In this document: one piece after another, positions 5,399 through 5,561 of the stretch
Position numbering within the stretch: the first letter of the stretch is position 1
Layout: the number at the start of each line of letters is the position of its first letter
Assembly: GCA_018971905.1 (NCBI GenBank)
Contig: JAGWZS010000129.1
Span: forward strand, 1-5,561
Source of the DNA: Rhodospirillales bacterium
GTDB taxonomy: Bacteria; Pseudomonadota; Alphaproteobacteria; Acetobacterales; Acetobacteraceae
DNA: 5,561 nucleotides
Direction: 5' to 3'
Program-made: the position numbers and the translations under genes
Notes under the pieces: model-generated
Database searches by the model: none
What the model was told of the DNA's origin: nothing
What the model saw: the letters and a program-made list of their open reading frames with translations, nothing else

Positions 5399-5444
5399 CC
5401 TGATCCAGGCGGCGCCGTACCTGTTTGACATTTTATCCGCCCGT

Positions 5445-5449
5445 GGAGG
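5445..5449 (+). promoter_or_regulatory. Ribosome binding site of fusA
   Basis: GGAGG is a full Shine-Dalgarno core, 5 bases before the ATG at 5455. It fixes the start of fusA and fits a highly expressed gene. Confidence 0.85.
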
Positions 5450-5454
5450 CAAAG

Positions 5455-5561
5455 ATGGCTGATACTGACCTGAGCAAGATCCGGAATATCGGGATCACCG
5501 CGCATATCGACGCGGGCAAAACCACCACCACGGAGCGGATTCTTTACTACACCGGCGTGTC
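5455..5561 (+). CDS. fusA: Translation elongation factor G, N-terminus (partial)
   Basis: The first 35 residues, cut by the window edge, read [20 protein letters not shown] and continue through [14 protein letters not shown]. The GTPase P-loop (G1) is AHIDAGKT at 16-23, and the RNIGI and [12 protein letters not shown] parts are those of bacterial EF-G. EF-G drives GTP-dependent translocation of tRNA and mRNA on the ribosome and helps ribosome recycling. In most proteobacteria fusA follows rpsL and rpsG in the str operon; here it follows a divergent cupin gene, so it is either a relocated main copy or a second EF-G. The N-terminus looks canonical. The two cannot be separated from 35 residues. 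Confidence 0.93.
   Translation, partial: MADTDLSKIRNIGITAHIDAGKTTTTERILYYTGV

Larger units (their letters stand above)
5249..5454. other. Divergent promoter region between cupin operon and fusA
   Basis: These 206 bases must carry the promoters of both the cupin-DUF1345 operon and fusA. On the - strand TATAAC (complement of 5263-5268) and TTGAAG (complement within 5290-5297) look like promoter boxes, but their spacing of about 21 bases is too long. On the + strand no well-spaced pair was found. The region holds three inverted repeats (5291-5304, 5324-5345, 5365-5398), the last two in the expected fusA leader. Confidence 0.55.

Noticed and set aside
5425..5430. TTGACA as the -35 box of fusA
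   Set aside because: A -10 box at 16-18 bases would fall at the ribosome binding site and start codon, and no TATAAT-like hexamer is there.

Overview
The window looks like chromosomal DNA of a GC-rich alphaproteobacterium. The evidence is the alphaproteobacterial style of the MutT, CinA-type, DUF1345 and EF-G proteins. Acetobacteraceae or a relative is my best guess, but it is an inference from general resemblance and is not proven. Most of the DNA is clearly GC-rich; two stretches (about 2085-2160 and 2270-3000) are visibly AT-richer.

Left block (1-1858, + strand). The last codons of an unidentified upstream gene are followed by a GNAT acetyltransferase fused to a MutT-type NUDIX hydrolase. 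Its stop overlaps the start of a short CinA-type, MoaB/MogA-like domain protein by 4 bases. The pair looks like a translationally coupled housekeeping unit for nucleotide or metabolite clean-up.

Middle block (1859-4241). This is the most interesting part. A two-gene unit on the - strand encodes a 433-residue polymorphic-toxin-like protein. It has a GC-rich N-terminal region, a hydrophobic middle, a Pro/Ala linker and a C-terminal toxin domain with features like TNT or ADP-ribosyltransferase folds. The stop of this gene overlaps, as ATGA, the start of a 140-residue probable immunity protein. Base composition drops sharply at the linker, so the toxin tip and immunity gene look like an exchanged module. 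Related inverted repeats flank the unit. Two lie on the left (2054-2086 and 2141-2168) and one on the right (4128-4159), all with the plan TGTCGC-N16/17-GCGACA. Their arm-spacer-arm geometry recalls tyrosine-recombinase (Xer/dif-like) sites, and no recombinase gene is present in the window. A non-autonomous toxin-immunity cassette between recombination sites is the leading hypothesis; operator sites are the main alternative.

Right block (4242-5561). A small cupin gene and a DUF1345 membrane-protein gene form a tightly spaced - strand operon; the second gene starts with TTG 5 bases after the stop of the first. Divergent from them, the first 35 codons of fusA (elongation factor G) begin at 5455. 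The 206-base gap between cupin and fusA holds a perfect 14-base palindrome and two further inverted repeats. The fusA gene is not preceded by rpsG here, so it is separated from the usual str operon order.
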